From Nitrincola iocasae (lineage in GTDB: Bacteria; Pseudomonadota; Gammaproteobacteria; Pseudomonadales; Balneatricaceae), in assembly GCF_008727795.1 (NCBI RefSeq), contig NZ_CP044222.1, positions 2,604,001 to 2,668,000 of the forward strand: DNA of 64,000 bases. Direction: 5' to 3'. Under the pieces are notes generated by a model. That model did no database searches and was not told the DNA's origin. It saw nothing but the letters and a program-made list of their open reading frames with translations. Position numbers and translations under genes: made by a program. Positions 9,237-17,559 of the stretch are shown here, one piece after another (positions within the stretch are counted from its first letter, which is position 1; each line of letters opens with the position of its first letter).

Positions 9237-9929
9237 TCAGGATTGATAGTGTGTCGGATCCGTCACACCAGCCTGCTCAAACCCCTTGGCACGCAGACGA
9301 CAACTGTCGCAGCGTCCACAAGCTCGCCCCTCATCATCGGCCTGATAACAGGAGACAGTTTTTGCATAATCCATCCCGAGCGATACGCCTGCCTGAATAA
9401 TTTCAGCCTTGGTGAGATCAATCAAAGGGGTATGAATGCGTATCGGTTTGCCTTCAACCCCCTGGCGTGTTGCCAAAGCGGCCATGGCCTCAAATGCACG
9501 AATAAACTCCGGGCGACAATCCGGATAACCAGAATAATCGACGGCATTCACACCGATAAAAATAGCACTCGCATCAAGAACTTCAGCCCACCCCAGCGCC
9601 AGAGAAAGAAAAACGGTGTTGCGCGCAGGAACATACGTCAGTGGAATAACCCCTTCCTGCGCCTCACCGGTTTCCGATTCCGGCATACTCATGCTGGGGT
9701 CAGTAAGCGCCGATCCGCCAAAGTCTTCCAGGTTCAAACGTAGCACACGGTGCTCTACAACCCCGGCATCTATCGCAACGGCACGGGCTGCATTCAACTC
9801 TGTAAGTGAACGCTGACCGTAATCAAAACTGAGTACATAACAGCTATAACCCTGATCTTTGGCCATAGCCAGAACCGTTGCCGAATCTAACCCTCCGGAC
9901 AGGAGTACAACGGCACGTTCGCCAGTCAT
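9237..9929 (-). CDS. queC: 7-cyano-7-deazaguanine synthase
   Basis: ATP-dependent enzyme that converts 7-carboxy-7-deazaguanine to preQ0 on the route to queuosine in tRNA. The N-terminal PP-loop motif LLSGGLDSATVLAMA is intact. The C-terminal zinc site appears as one Cys in VSCYQ and three in ACGRCDSC. Length is 230 residues. The ATG at 9929 has GAGGG eight bases upstream. It follows cpoB by only 14 bases in opposite transcript order (cpoB is downstream-coded on the same strand), fitting the Pseudomonas cpoB-queE-queC neighbourhood, but queE is not present here. Confidence 0.96.
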   Translation of the reverse strand: MTGERAVVLLSGGLDSATVLAMAKDQGYSCYVLSFDYGQRSLTELNAARAVAIDAGVVEHRVLRLNLEDFGGSALTDPSMSMPESETGEAQEGVIPLTYVPARNTVFLSLALGWAEVLDASAIFIGVNAVDYSGYPDCRPEFIRAFEAMAALATRQGVEGKPIRIHTPLIDLTKAEIIQAGVSLGMDYAKTVSCYQADDEGRACGRCDSCRLRAKGFEQAGVTDPTHYQS

Positions 9930-9943
9930 TATCAATACCCTCT

Positions 9944-10744
9944 TCAGTTACTTTCGACAGGACGGAAACTTTGTGCCAATGTCGCCGCGGTACTCTGCGG
10001 ATATTCACTGATCACACGCTGCATCATATGCCGTGAACGTTCCTGCTCACCCATTCTGGAAAGGGTCACGCCTAGCTTGTACAGAGCATCAGGAACTTTG
10101 TGGTGAGTTGGAAACTGCTCCAGCACAGTCTCAAACGCGATACTGGCTTGCTCCAGTGACTCGTTAGCCAGATGCAACTCACCCAACCAATAGTAACCAT
10201 TGGCGGTATTGGTATGTTCCGGATAGCGTTGTACAAAAGCCTCAAAAGCACTAATGGCCTGATCAAACTCACGCGCCCGAACTAATGCAAAGGCTTCGTC
10301 ATAAGCTTGTTGATCATCTGCGGAAACGGGTTCAGCGGTAATACCAGGCTCAGCATCAGCAGCAGTCTCAGCAGCTACGGGTGTCTCGGCTGGCGGCATA
10401 TCAGAGGGATCTGACAGTGGCGGCAATGCATCAGAATCCATGGCTGCTTGCATCAGCACACTGAGACGCCTGTCCATATCGCGGTAGCGATCAGAGGAAT
10501 CGGCTTCCAGGCGCTGCAGCTTATGCTGCGTGGTTTCAAGTTCCCCACGCAGGTAACGAACATCCTCTTGCAACTGAAGCACCAGTAAAATCAGTTCGCT
10601 TTGACTGGAAATACCGGTGGATGCTGCAGATGTATTCTGAGCATCATTTCCCTGGATTTCGATCACCGGTACCTGGGCCTGTGCTGACAACGTCAGCACA
10701 GCACTCAGGCAACCCGCAACTGTGTATTTCAGTGAAGGTTTCAT
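9944..10744 (-). CDS. cpoB: Cell division coordinator CpoB (YbgF)
   Basis: Periplasmic Tol-Pal-associated protein that couples outer membrane constriction with peptidoglycan synthesis at the septum. It has a cleavable signal peptide (residues 1-23, ending AQAQ). A coiled-coil trimerisation segment spans about residues 48-95, then comes a Pro/Ala-rich linker. TPR repeats occupy residues 145-262, including GYYWLGELHLAN and ALYKLGVTLSRMG. Length of 266 residues matches E. coli CpoB. It lies ten bases downstream of pal and is the last gene of the tolQRAB-pal-cpoB operon, as expected. Confidence 0.95.
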   Translation of the reverse strand: MKPSLKYTVAGCLSAVLTLSAQAQVPVIEIQGNDAQNTSAASTGISSQSELILLVLQLQEDVRYLRGELETTQHKLQRLEADSSDRYRDMDRRLSVLMQAAMDSDALPPLSDPSDMPPAETPVAAETAADAEPGITAEPVSADDQQAYDEAFALVRAREFDQAISAFEAFVQRYPEHTNTANGYYWLGELHLANESLEQASIAFETVLEQFPTHHKVPDALYKLGVTLSRMGEQERSRHMMQRVISEYPQSTAATLAQSFRPVESN

Positions 10745-10754
10745 AATCAGTCTA

Positions 10755-11279
10755 TCAGCGGCTCAGGTATCTCAATTCAACACGACGGTTCTGCGACCAG
10801 GCACCTTCGTGATTGCCGGTAACTGATGGACGCTCCTCGCCATAGCTCACGGTTTCGATCTGACCCGCATTGGCACCATTGACAATCAACAGACGCTCAA
10901 CAGCATTGGCACGACGCTCGCCCAACGCCATATTGTATTCACGCGTACCACGCTCATCGGTATGGCCATCCAGTCTTACACGTGCAGACGGATTACCTGC
11001 CAGGTAACGGGCATGACCTTCCAGGTCAGGAAAAAACTCCTGACGCACAACAGCACGGTCAAACTCGAAATAAAACACATTTTTCAGAGTCGCCACTTCT
11101 TCCCAGCTACCTGGAGTTACACCCGTACCGGTTCCGGCACCGTAAGCACTGGTGTCAGTGCCTGTACCTGTACCACTCATCGCCCCTGAATCAGTTTTAC
11201 TGCCAGTAGAACTACACCCTGCAGCAAACGCCATAACAGCAGCCAACGCTAGCGCTTTAGTCAAATGAACATAACGCAT
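10755..11279 (-). CDS. pal: Peptidoglycan-associated lipoprotein Pal
   Basis: Outer membrane lipoprotein that binds peptidoglycan and TolB. The signal peptide ends in the lipobox AAGC, making Cys22 the lipidated residue. A Gly/Thr/Ser-rich linker covers residues 23-55. An OmpA-like domain follows, with FEFDRAVVRQEF and the peptidoglycan-binding motif LDGHTDERGTREYN near residues 105-118. Length of 174 residues is normal. A run of A/G before the start supplies the ribosome site. It sits 57 bases downstream of tolB. Confidence 0.97.
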   Translation of the reverse strand: MRYVHLTKALALAAVMAFAAGCSSTGSKTDSGAMSGTGTGTDTSAYGAGTGTGVTPGSWEEVATLKNVFYFEFDRAVVRQEFFPDLEGHARYLAGNPSARVRLDGHTDERGTREYNMALGERRANAVERLLIVNGANAGQIETVSYGEERPSVTGNHEGAWSQNRRVELRYLSR

Positions 11280-11336
11280 TTTTTTCTCCTGTTGCCCGCT
11301 TTATAAGCAAGCAATTCAATTTAAGGTTGATACAGT

Positions 11337-12641
11337 TTATTTCAAAAATGGCGACCACGCCGGTTCTCTGACATCACCCTGTGGAACTGGCATATTGAAA
11401 CGAATGCGCCCGTCCAGAGATACCGCGGACAAAATGCCACGACCTCCATCCTGGGTAGCATACATAACAATGCTGCCGTTCGGCGCAATGCTTGGAGACT
11501 CATCGTAATCACTGTTGGTTAAAATATCCAGACGTCCACTCTTTAGATCCTGAACGGCTATCTGGAAACGACGCGAACTGCCACGGTGAACCATGGCCAG
11601 AAAACGCCCGTCTTGCGTGAGACGTCCGCGAGCATTATAACTGCCTTCGTAAGTAACACGTTCCACTGAACGCGAGGCCAGATCCATCCGATAGATCTGT
11701 GGCGAGCCACCACGGTCAGAGGTGAAAAAGAGAGATTTTCCATCCGGCGCCCAGAAAGGCTCAGTATCGATTGCACTGCTTTGTGTCATTCGATCCAGCG
11801 CACGGGTTCTCAAATCCAGCACATAAATTTCAGGGTTGCCATCTTTAGACAAGACTAGCGACAGCTTATGACCATCGGGTGACCAGGCCGGCGCCCCATT
11901 TAGGCCAGGAAAGGACTGAATCTGTTCTCGCTGCCCTGTTGCCAGATGCTGTATATAGATAACTGGGCGCGTAGTCTCAAAAGAGACATAGGCGAGCTTG
12001 GTACCATCAAACGACCAGGCCGGTGACAGGATTGGCTCATTTGATTCCAGGATGGTTCGGGCACGCTCACCATCCCAATCAGCTAACCGCAGACGATAGC
12101 GTTGATTTTCAGCGTCACGACGGTCCGCAGCAACATAGACAATACGGGTTGAAAAAGCACCCTTGATACCGGTTAAAGCTTCAAAAACAGCATCCGAGAC
12201 ATAGTGTGCCGCATCACGAAGGCTTTGCTTACCGACAGACACTTCCCGCACTAAAATGCGCTCTTCTTTAAGCACATCATATAACTCAAAGGTAATCTTT
12301 ACTTCATTCTCAGATAAAGGCTCCATGCGACCTATAACCAGGTAATCCTGATTTACCATACGCCAGTCACGAAAAAACACCTGCTCTTCACGTTCAGGAA
12401 AACTCAGCATATTTTCACGGTTCATGGATTTAAAAAAGCCGCTGCGTCCTAAATTCTGACTGATGATCTCAGCAATATCTTCAGGCAGGGCATCGCCGCC
12501 CCAACCAAAGGGTGCCACAGCAACCGGCACAGGGCTGTCAACGCCCTGAGTCACTTCCACTACCAACTGCTGCGCCATCAACGCTGAGCTGAAACCAAAC
12601 AGCAACAAAAATAATAGCTTTTTAAATAATGTCATTACCAT
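11337..12641 (-). CDS. tolB: Tol-Pal system protein TolB
   Basis: Periplasmic beta-propeller that shuttles between TolA and Pal. A signal peptide covers residues 1-24 (LLLFGFSSALMAQQ). The N-terminal alpha/beta domain reaches to about residue 170. The C-terminal six-bladed propeller has PD40-type repeats such as ILSPAWSFDGTKLAYVS, APAWSPDGHKLSLVL and EPFWAPDGKSLFFTS. The length of 434 residues is close to the E. coli protein (430). The ATG at 12641 is preceded by AAGGA and overlaps the end of tolA by seven bases, suggesting translational coupling. Confidence 0.97.
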   Translation of the reverse strand: MVMTLFKKLLFLLLFGFSSALMAQQLVVEVTQGVDSPVPVAVAPFGWGGDALPEDIAEIISQNLGRSGFFKSMNRENMLSFPEREEQVFFRDWRMVNQDYLVIGRMEPLSENEVKITFELYDVLKEERILVREVSVGKQSLRDAAHYVSDAVFEALTGIKGAFSTRIVYVAADRRDAENQRYRLRLADWDGERARTILESNEPILSPAWSFDGTKLAYVSFETTRPVIYIQHLATGQREQIQSFPGLNGAPAWSPDGHKLSLVLSKDGNPEIYVLDLRTRALDRMTQSSAIDTEPFWAPDGKSLFFTSDRGGSPQIYRMDLASRSVERVTYEGSYNARGRLTQDGRFLAMVHRGSSRRFQIAVQDLKSGRLDILTNSDYDESPSIAPNGSIVMYATQDGGRGILSAVSLDGRIRFNMPVPQGDVREPAWSPFLK

Positions 12642-13594
12642 CTCAATCCTTCAGGCCTGAAAATCACCTGTGTTCTTCTCAGACGACGCTCAAATAATAT
12701 TGGTTCCACTTCAGCTACGCGCGGTAAACGCTCAGTACGTCTAACAGCTTGTTCCGCTGAACGATCAAATGCCAAATCGCCACTGCTTTGCACAATACGC
12801 ACATCAGCAATCTCCCCATTTGGCATCAATTGTATTTCAACTGTTGCCTGCATTCCTGTACGTGCCGTGGCTGGAATATTCCAGTTGCGCGTCAGCATAG
12901 CACTGATATATGAACCTATATCACCAATGACTGCATTAGCTGCTTCCTGAGCAGCTCGCTGGGCTTCTGCTCTGGCCTCTGCTTCAGCCTGTGCCTGAGC
13001 AGCCTGAGCCTCACGCTGCTGCGCCTCTTCCTGTGCTTTAGCTGCTTCCTGACGCTGACGCTCTTCGGCCTGGCGACGCTCTTCCTGACGCTGCTGCTCT
13101 TCAGCCGCTTGACGCTCAGCTTCTTCACGACGCTGACGCTCGGCTTCAGCCTGTTGTTGGCGCTCCTGCTCGGCGCGAATTCGTGACTCTGCCTCCCGTT
13201 GCGCGACTAGCTCCTGCTGACGCTGTTGCTCAGCTTCTCGTTCTTGTTGCTGGCGTTGCTGTTGTTCTTGACGCTGCTGTTGTTCCTGGCGCTGCTGTTG
13301 TTCTTGACGCTGCTGTTCTTCCTGGCGCTGCTGTTCAGCCACAGCCTGCTCTTGACGCTGCTGCTCGGCCTGACGTGCCTGCTCCTGCGCCCTAGCCTGC
13401 TCTGCCGCCTGTTGGGCAGCGGCCTGATCCGTCTGCAAGCTGCTCATATCGATCATGCGCGCCTGCAAATGACGGGGCTGTGGACGTTGAGCTTCGGAAA
13501 AATCAAACCACTGTCCAGCAATCAACGCCAACATCATTACATGGACCAGCGTCGCCAGAATAACCGGTAATACATAATTGCGATAATTATCCAC
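12635..13594 (-). CDS. tolA: Tol-Pal system protein TolA
   Basis: Inner membrane protein spanning the periplasm that transmits proton-motive energy from TolQR to Pal/TolB. A single membrane segment lies near residues 8-28. A long, highly charged helical domain of Q, R, E and A follows (about residues 45-215). The C-terminal globular domain TolA-III covers about residues 220-319 and includes MQATVEIQLMPNGEIADVRI. The start is uncertain. The GTG at 13594 lies eight bases after the tolR stop and gives MDNYRNYVLP; an upstream GTG at 13624 would overlap tolR. Domain II is encoded by 18-bp DNA repeats. Confidence 0.93.
   Translation of the reverse strand: MDNYRNYVLPVILATLVHVMMLALIAGQWFDFSEAQRPQPRHLQARMIDMSSLQTDQAAAQQAAEQARAQEQARQAEQQRQEQAVAEQQRQEEQQRQEQQQRQEQQQRQEQQQRQQQEREAEQQRQQELVAQREAESRIRAEQERQQQAEAERQRREEAERQAAEEQQRQEERRQAEERQRQEAAKAQEEAQQREAQAAQAQAEAEARAEAQRAAQEAANAVIGDIGSYISAMLTRNWNIPATARTGMQATVEIQLMPNGEIADVRIVQSSGDLAFDRSAEQAVRRTERLPRVAEVEPILFERRLRRTQVIFRPEGLRW
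13261..13332. repeat. Four 18-bp tandem repeats inside tolA
   Basis: Four consecutive 18-bp units start at 13261, 13279, 13297 and 13315, alternating GTTGTTCTTGACGCTGCT and GTTGTTCCTGGCGCTGCT with one substitution in the last copy. A degenerate copy precedes them. They encode the QQRQEQ hexapeptide repeats of the TolA helical domain, so changes in copy number would stay in frame. Confidence 0.9.
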
Positions 13595-13601
13595 GCCCGG
13601 C

Positions 13602-14021
13602 CTACTCTGTGACCAAACCAACACTGGGCGCGCCCGCCTGCTGCAACAGCACCATCAGTTGCACCACTCGATCATAGGTCACATTTTTATCACCCCTGAC
13701 CAGCAGAAGCTTGTTAGGGTTTTCATTCAACACACTGGTGATCCGCTGTCTGATCGCATCTGCATCCGCAATCTCGGAATCATCACCACCCACATTGATG
13801 TAATAATTTCCATCCTTATCCACCGAAACGATCAGCGGCTCCTGATCTTCGGCTTCTACCGGTTCCGCGCTGGCCTGAGGCAAATCTACATCCACCCCCT
13901 GCGTCAGCATCGGCGTTGTCAGCATAAAAATCACCAACAGAACCACCATGACCTCAATATAAGGTACCACATTGATTTCTGCATTTAGACTACGCTTTTT
14001 GCGAGTACGCCATTCCATCAT
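13602..14021 (-). CDS. tolR: Tol-Pal system protein TolR (Glu in place of the usual Asp)
   Basis: Inner membrane ExbD/TolR-family partner of TolQ that forms the proton channel. A single membrane helix lies at residues 19-38 and is followed by a periplasmic domain of about 100 residues. The protonatable residue in the family motif NVVPYxDV is Asp in E. coli TolR (Asp23) and other members I know. Here the codon is GAG, giving Glu23 in NVVPYIEVMVVLLVIFM. Length of 139 residues is normal. The start is one of two adjacent ATG codons at 14021 and 14018, with GAGG four and seven bases upstream. It follows tolQ by six bases. Confidence 0.96.
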   Translation of the reverse strand: MMEWRTRKKRSLNAEINVVPYIEVMVVLLVIFMLTTPMLTQGVDVDLPQASAEPVEAEDQEPLIVSVDKDGNYYINVGGDDSEIADADAIRQRITSVLNENPNKLLLVRGDKNVTYDRVVQLMVLLQQAGAPSVGLVTE

Positions 14022-14027
14022 CAGACC

Positions 14028-14705
14028 TCAAAGTGCATGCAGGCGACGGTAGAGTATACTGGAGAACTCATCGGCAAAGGTTTCATAGTTGCTTAGCAGT
14101 GTTTCCGACTGCGCCGCATAGCGGTTGTAAGCAATAACAGCTGGAATAGCGGCGAACAAACCAATTGCCGTTGTGATCAATGCCTCTGAAATTCCCGGCG
14201 CCACCACCGATATTGTTGCATGGGGTACAGTAGCTAGACTTCGGAACGTATTCATAATTCCCCAAACGGTGCCAAAAAGACCCATATAAGGACTGGTAGA
14301 ACCTACCGTTGCCAAAAATGGCAGATGCTTTGCCAACTTTTCTTCTTCGCGAGACATCGCCACCCGCATGCGTCGCTGGATGCCGTTCATGACCACATCG
14401 GGATCGGCTTTTCCCTGCTGGGTAAGGCGGGTAAATTCTTTCAAACCGGCACGAAAAATATTTTCGACACCACAATTTTCATTTGGCTGCTGGCTGACTT
14501 CGCGATACAGTTGTCCTAGGTCGGCACCCGACCAGAAGCGCTCTTCGAAAGTACGCATAGAGCGCTGTGCCGCACGAATCACAGAGCGGCGCTGAAAGAT
14601 CATCACCCAGGAAACAAATGAGGTAATCATGAGCGTCAGCATGATAAGCTGAACGATAAAACTGGCCTCTACTACAAGAGACCAGATGGATAACTTGTCT
14701 TGCAC
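14028..14705 (-). CDS. tolQ: Tol-Pal system protein TolQ
   Basis: Inner membrane ExbB/TolQ-family protein that forms the stator-like proton channel with TolR. Three membrane segments are visible: residues about 12-35, 128-155 (GSTSPYMGLFGTVWGIM) and 165-190 (TTAIGLFAAIPAVIAYN). Length is 225 residues. The start is GTG at 14705, with AGGAGAG upstream at a good distance. It is the first gene of the tol operon. The gene that precedes it is a DksA/TraR-like gene, not ybgC. Confidence 0.96.
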   Translation of the reverse strand: MQDKLSIWSLVVEASFIVQLIMLTLMITSFVSWVMIFQRRSVIRAAQRSMRTFEERFWSGADLGQLYREVSQQPNENCGVENIFRAGLKEFTRLTQQGKADPDVVMNGIQRRMRVAMSREEEKLAKHLPFLATVGSTSPYMGLFGTVWGIMNTFRSLATVPHATISVVAPGISEALITTAIGLFAAIPAVIAYNRYAAQSETLLSNYETFADEFSSILYRRLHAL

Positions 14706-14831
14706 GGTTCTCTCCTAACCTGACAGAAGGCAGGCGCTCACAATAGCAGCCGTATAAATTAATACAAGTAGCTGTGAAGCATGAATAAGCCGCAAGAACG
14801 TTTTTTTTGCAGAATACAGGCTGTTACGTTG

Positions 14832-15116
14832 TTAGTTTTTGCTTTCGCAGGACAAACAGCAACTGGTGGTCGGTTCAGCTTTCAGGCGATTAAGTTCTAT
14901 AGCTTCGCCACATACCTTGCATAGACCAAAATAACCATTATCAATCCGTTTTATAGCTTCCTCACAAGCTCGCAGCTCGACCAACAAGGCTGCTTGTTTT
15001 TTTTCACTTCCCGATGCAGCCAACAGCTCTTGTTTAAGCGTTGTATGGAGCTGAACCAGCTCACGACGACAGTCACTGGCGAAGCGATCTTTAGGTAAAG
15101 CCAACATAGGCACCAT
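14832..15116 (-). CDS. DksA/TraR-family C4 zinc-finger protein
   Basis: Small protein with a C-terminal DksA/TraR zinc finger: CKVC, seventeen residues on, CLSC (CKVCGEAIELNRLKAEPTTS then CCLSC). The preceding segment is a short helical hairpin (RRELVQLHTTLKQELLAAS...). It lacks the DxxDxA tip that lets DksA act through the RNA polymerase secondary channel, so it resembles the shorter TraR/YbiI branch. The frame stays open upstream into ruvB. I chose the ATG at 15116; the ATG at 15107 is equally possible and no start has a good ribosome site. It lies between ruvB and tolQ, where Pseudomonas has ybgC. Confidence 0.75.
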   Translation of the reverse strand: MVPMLALPKDRFASDCRRELVQLHTTLKQELLAASGSEKKQAALLVELRACEEAIKRIDNGYFGLCKVCGEAIELNRLKAEPTTSCCLSCESKN

Positions 15117-15195
15117 CCCGTTACTTTTATCGATCTTTATTCGACAATAGTAACAGCCCGTTGGCCTTAAACCTTGATCAGGATCATGCAGACAC

Positions 15196-16209
15196 TTATT
15201 CGGTATAGGGTTTTTTAATGCCGAAATGCAAGTAGGCATGATCCGTGACCACCCGCCCACGGGGTGTTCGCATCAGAAAACCTTGCTGTATCAGATAAGG
15301 CTCTAAAACATCTTCAATGGTATCGCGCTCTTCGCTGATCGCAGCCGCCAGACTTTCCACCCCCACCGGGCCACCACCAAATTTTTCAATCATCGCCAGC
15401 AACATGCGCCGGTCCATATGATCAAAGCCTTTTTCGTCCACATTCAGCATATTCAATGCCAGATCAGCTAGTTCACGGGTAATCGCACCATCTCCGCGTA
15501 CTTCAGCATAATCACGGGCTCGACGCAGCAGACGGTTGGCAATACGCGGTGTCCCCCGGGCCCGACAGGCAATTTCACGTGCGCCCTCGGGATCAATTGG
15601 TGTAGACGTTAAGCGTGCAGCCCGACTGACAATGCGCGTCAAGTCTTCAACAGAGTAGAATTCCAACCGCTGCACGATGCCAAAACGGTCCCGTAGGGGT
15701 GAAGTCAACAGGCCTGCACGCGTAGTGGCGCCCACCAGGGTAAAAGGTGGCAGATCGATCTTGATAGAACGGGCTGCGGGCCCTTCACCTATCATAATAT
15801 CCAGCTGATAGTCTTCCATCGCCGGATAGAGTATTTCTTCCACATTCGGGCTTAGACGATGAATTTCGTCGATAAACAGCACATCGCCCGCTTCCAAATT
15901 GGTTAGCATGGCGGCTACATCACCAGCTTTTTCCAGAACCGGCCCGGAGGTGCTGCGGATTTGCCCCCCCATCTCATTAGCAATGATATGTGCCAGGGTG
16001 GTTTTACCCAGCCCCGGCGGGCCAAAAATCAAGGTATGATCCAACGCCTCAGACCGATTACGCGCCGCATGGATAAAAATCTCCATCTGTTCACGCACCA
16101 CCGGCTGACCTTCGTAATCCTGCAAGGTTTGCGGTCTGACCGTACGATCCTGCTTTTCCTCAACAGGGCTGGTCGCAACCGGTGTTATAAAACGGTCGGC
16201 TTCTATCAT
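15196..16209 (-). CDS. ruvB: Holliday junction branch migration helicase RuvB
   Basis: AAA+ motor that drives branch migration with RuvA during recombination. Walker A is GPPGLGKTTLAH near residue 65 and Walker B is LFIDEIHRLS. The sensor and arginine-finger region includes GATTRAGLLTSPLRDRFGI. The C-terminal winged-helix domain ends in a typical RTPRGRVVTDHAYLHFG. Length of 337 residues is standard. It follows ruvA by 16 bases in a ruvC-(UPF0126)-ruvA-ruvB run. Confidence 0.98.
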   Translation of the reverse strand: MIEADRFITPVATSPVEEKQDRTVRPQTLQDYEGQPVVREQMEIFIHAARNRSEALDHTLIFGPPGLGKTTLAHIIANEMGGQIRSTSGPVLEKAGDVAAMLTNLEAGDVLFIDEIHRLSPNVEEILYPAMEDYQLDIMIGEGPAARSIKIDLPPFTLVGATTRAGLLTSPLRDRFGIVQRLEFYSVEDLTRIVSRAARLTSTPIDPEGAREIACRARGTPRIANRLLRRARDYAEVRGDGAITRELADLALNMLNVDEKGFDHMDRRMLLAMIEKFGGGPVGVESLAAAISEERDTIEDVLEPYLIQQGFLMRTPRGRVVTDHAYLHFGIKKPYTE

Positions 16210-16225
16210 TGTTGTTACTCATTTA

Positions 16226-16855
16226 TTAACTGATCATGGACCGTAACGCCAGTCGAATCAGTGCTTCGGCACTGGCTTCCGCGTCCAGAGAACGGCTGGC
16301 TTGCTCAATGGCCTGCGTGGCCTGGGCGGGCTTATAACCCAGGGCGATCAGCGCTGTTTCCGCCTCCCGACGTTCATCCACCACCGCTACAACTGGCTGT
16401 CTGGCTGCTGCCGCATCTTGCGGCGTCCGAAGCCCGGCTGGCACGGCACTGAAGTGTTTAAGACGATCTTTCATTTCAATAATCAGACGCTCAGCCGTCT
16501 TTTTACCAACGCCCGGTAGTTTTACCAAGGTTGCCACATCTTCATACTCTACACAGCGGATAAATGCATCACCACTGATACCCGACAGAATGGTCAGTGC
16601 CAGCTTAGGTCCCACACCATTGGTTTTAATCAGCTCGCGGAACACACTGCGCTCCTGACGATCGGTAAAGCCATACAACAACTGGGCATCTTCACGTACT
16701 ACCAGATGCGTATAAAGGGATACTTCCAGACCGATATCAGCCAAGCGGTAGAAGGTGTTCATCGAAGCTTCCACCTCATAACCAACCCCACCAACGTCCA
16801 ACATCAGAAATGGAGGGTATTTTTCCAGTAATACGCCACGCAAATGACCGATCAT
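16226..16855 (-). CDS. ruvA: Holliday junction DNA-binding protein RuvA
   Basis: Tetrameric junction-binding partner of RuvB. Domain I is an OB fold starting MIGHLRGVLLEKYPPFLMLD. Domain II carries two helix-hairpin-helix motifs (NGVGPKLALTILSG and LPGVGKKTAERLIIEMK). Domain III at the C-terminus (about residues 160-207) contacts RuvB. Length of 209 residues is usual. It lies two bases after the UPF0126 gene, so the run is tightly co-transcribed. Confidence 0.98.
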   Translation of the reverse strand: MIGHLRGVLLEKYPPFLMLDVGGVGYEVEASMNTFYRLADIGLEVSLYTHLVVREDAQLLYGFTDRQERSVFRELIKTNGVGPKLALTILSGISGDAFIRCVEYEDVATLVKLPGVGKKTAERLIIEMKDRLKHFSAVPAGLRTPQDAAAARQPVVAVVDERREAETALIALGYKPAQATQAIEQASRSLDAEASAEALIRLALRSMIS

Positions 16856-16857
16856 AA

Positions 16858-17559
16858 TTATTTATCACCCTTGGACTTTATTGATATCAGTCGGCGTTTT
16901 TTTCGCCCAGTTAGTACACGCCGCGGCGTACGATCTATGCCTGTGACCACAAACACCGGCAAACGAAAGCCAGTAAAGATGGCCAGCATACGAATGCAGA
17001 AAATCAATGCAATAGCTGACAAAGCGAGTAAATTCGGCTGCATTTGTCCTTGCATGAGCACATAGAAAGTGGCGCCGATCAGAGCGCAAGTCGCATAAAA
17101 CTCTTCATGCTGGAGAATACCCGGGATACGTCCAGTGAGTAAATCCCGAATAACGCCCCCCGCGCAACCCGTACTGACACCCATAATCACAGCAATCAGG
17201 GGCGAAAAACCTAGCCCCATCGCTTTTTCAGCACCAGCAATGGCAAACAGCGCCAAACCGGCCGCATCAAGCACCAGTAAGGCCCGTCGCGGCAACATCC
17301 AGAAGCGACAGTAAACAAAGGTCAGCACGGCCGCACCTATGGCCGTCCACAACAAGATCGGATCAGCAATCCAGATCAACGGATGTGCATTCAGCGCCAG
17401 ATCACGCAGAGTACCGCCACCGAGCGAAGTCGCCAGCGCCAGCACCATAATACCAAACAGATCAATCTGCTTGCCGCGTGCAGCCAACACACCGGTAACC
17501 GAAAAGATCGCTATGCCAAACAGATCAGCATAGTAGACAAAATTTGCAATTTCTATCAT
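16858..17559 (-). CDS. UPF0126 / TRIC-like inner membrane protein
   Basis: Membrane protein of about 233 residues made of two homologous three-helix UPF0126 units. Each unit contains the diagnostic motif: GGGTLRDLAL near residue 47 and GGVIRDLLTGRIP near residue 130. Structural work on bacterial relatives places this family with TRIC-type cation channels, but the physiological role is unknown. The start codon overlaps the ruvC stop in ATGA. The position between ruvC and ruvA is unusual, because these two genes are normally adjacent. Confidence 0.88.
   Translation of the reverse strand: MIEIANFVYYADLFGIAIFSVTGVLAARGKQIDLFGIMVLALATSLGGGTLRDLALNAHPLIWIADPILLWTAIGAAVLTFVYCRFWMLPRRALLVLDAAGLALFAIAGAEKAMGLGFSPLIAVIMGVSTGCAGGVIRDLLTGRIPGILQHEEFYATCALIGATFYVLMQGQMQPNLLALSAIALIFCIRMLAIFTGFRLPVFVVTGIDRTPRRVLTGRKKRRLISIKSKGDK

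Noticed and set aside
13183..13570. Plus-strand ORFs opposite tolA with Val/Leu/Ala-rich translations
   Set aside because: They are shadows of the repetitive tolA coding sequence; composition is a mirror of Q/E/R repeats.
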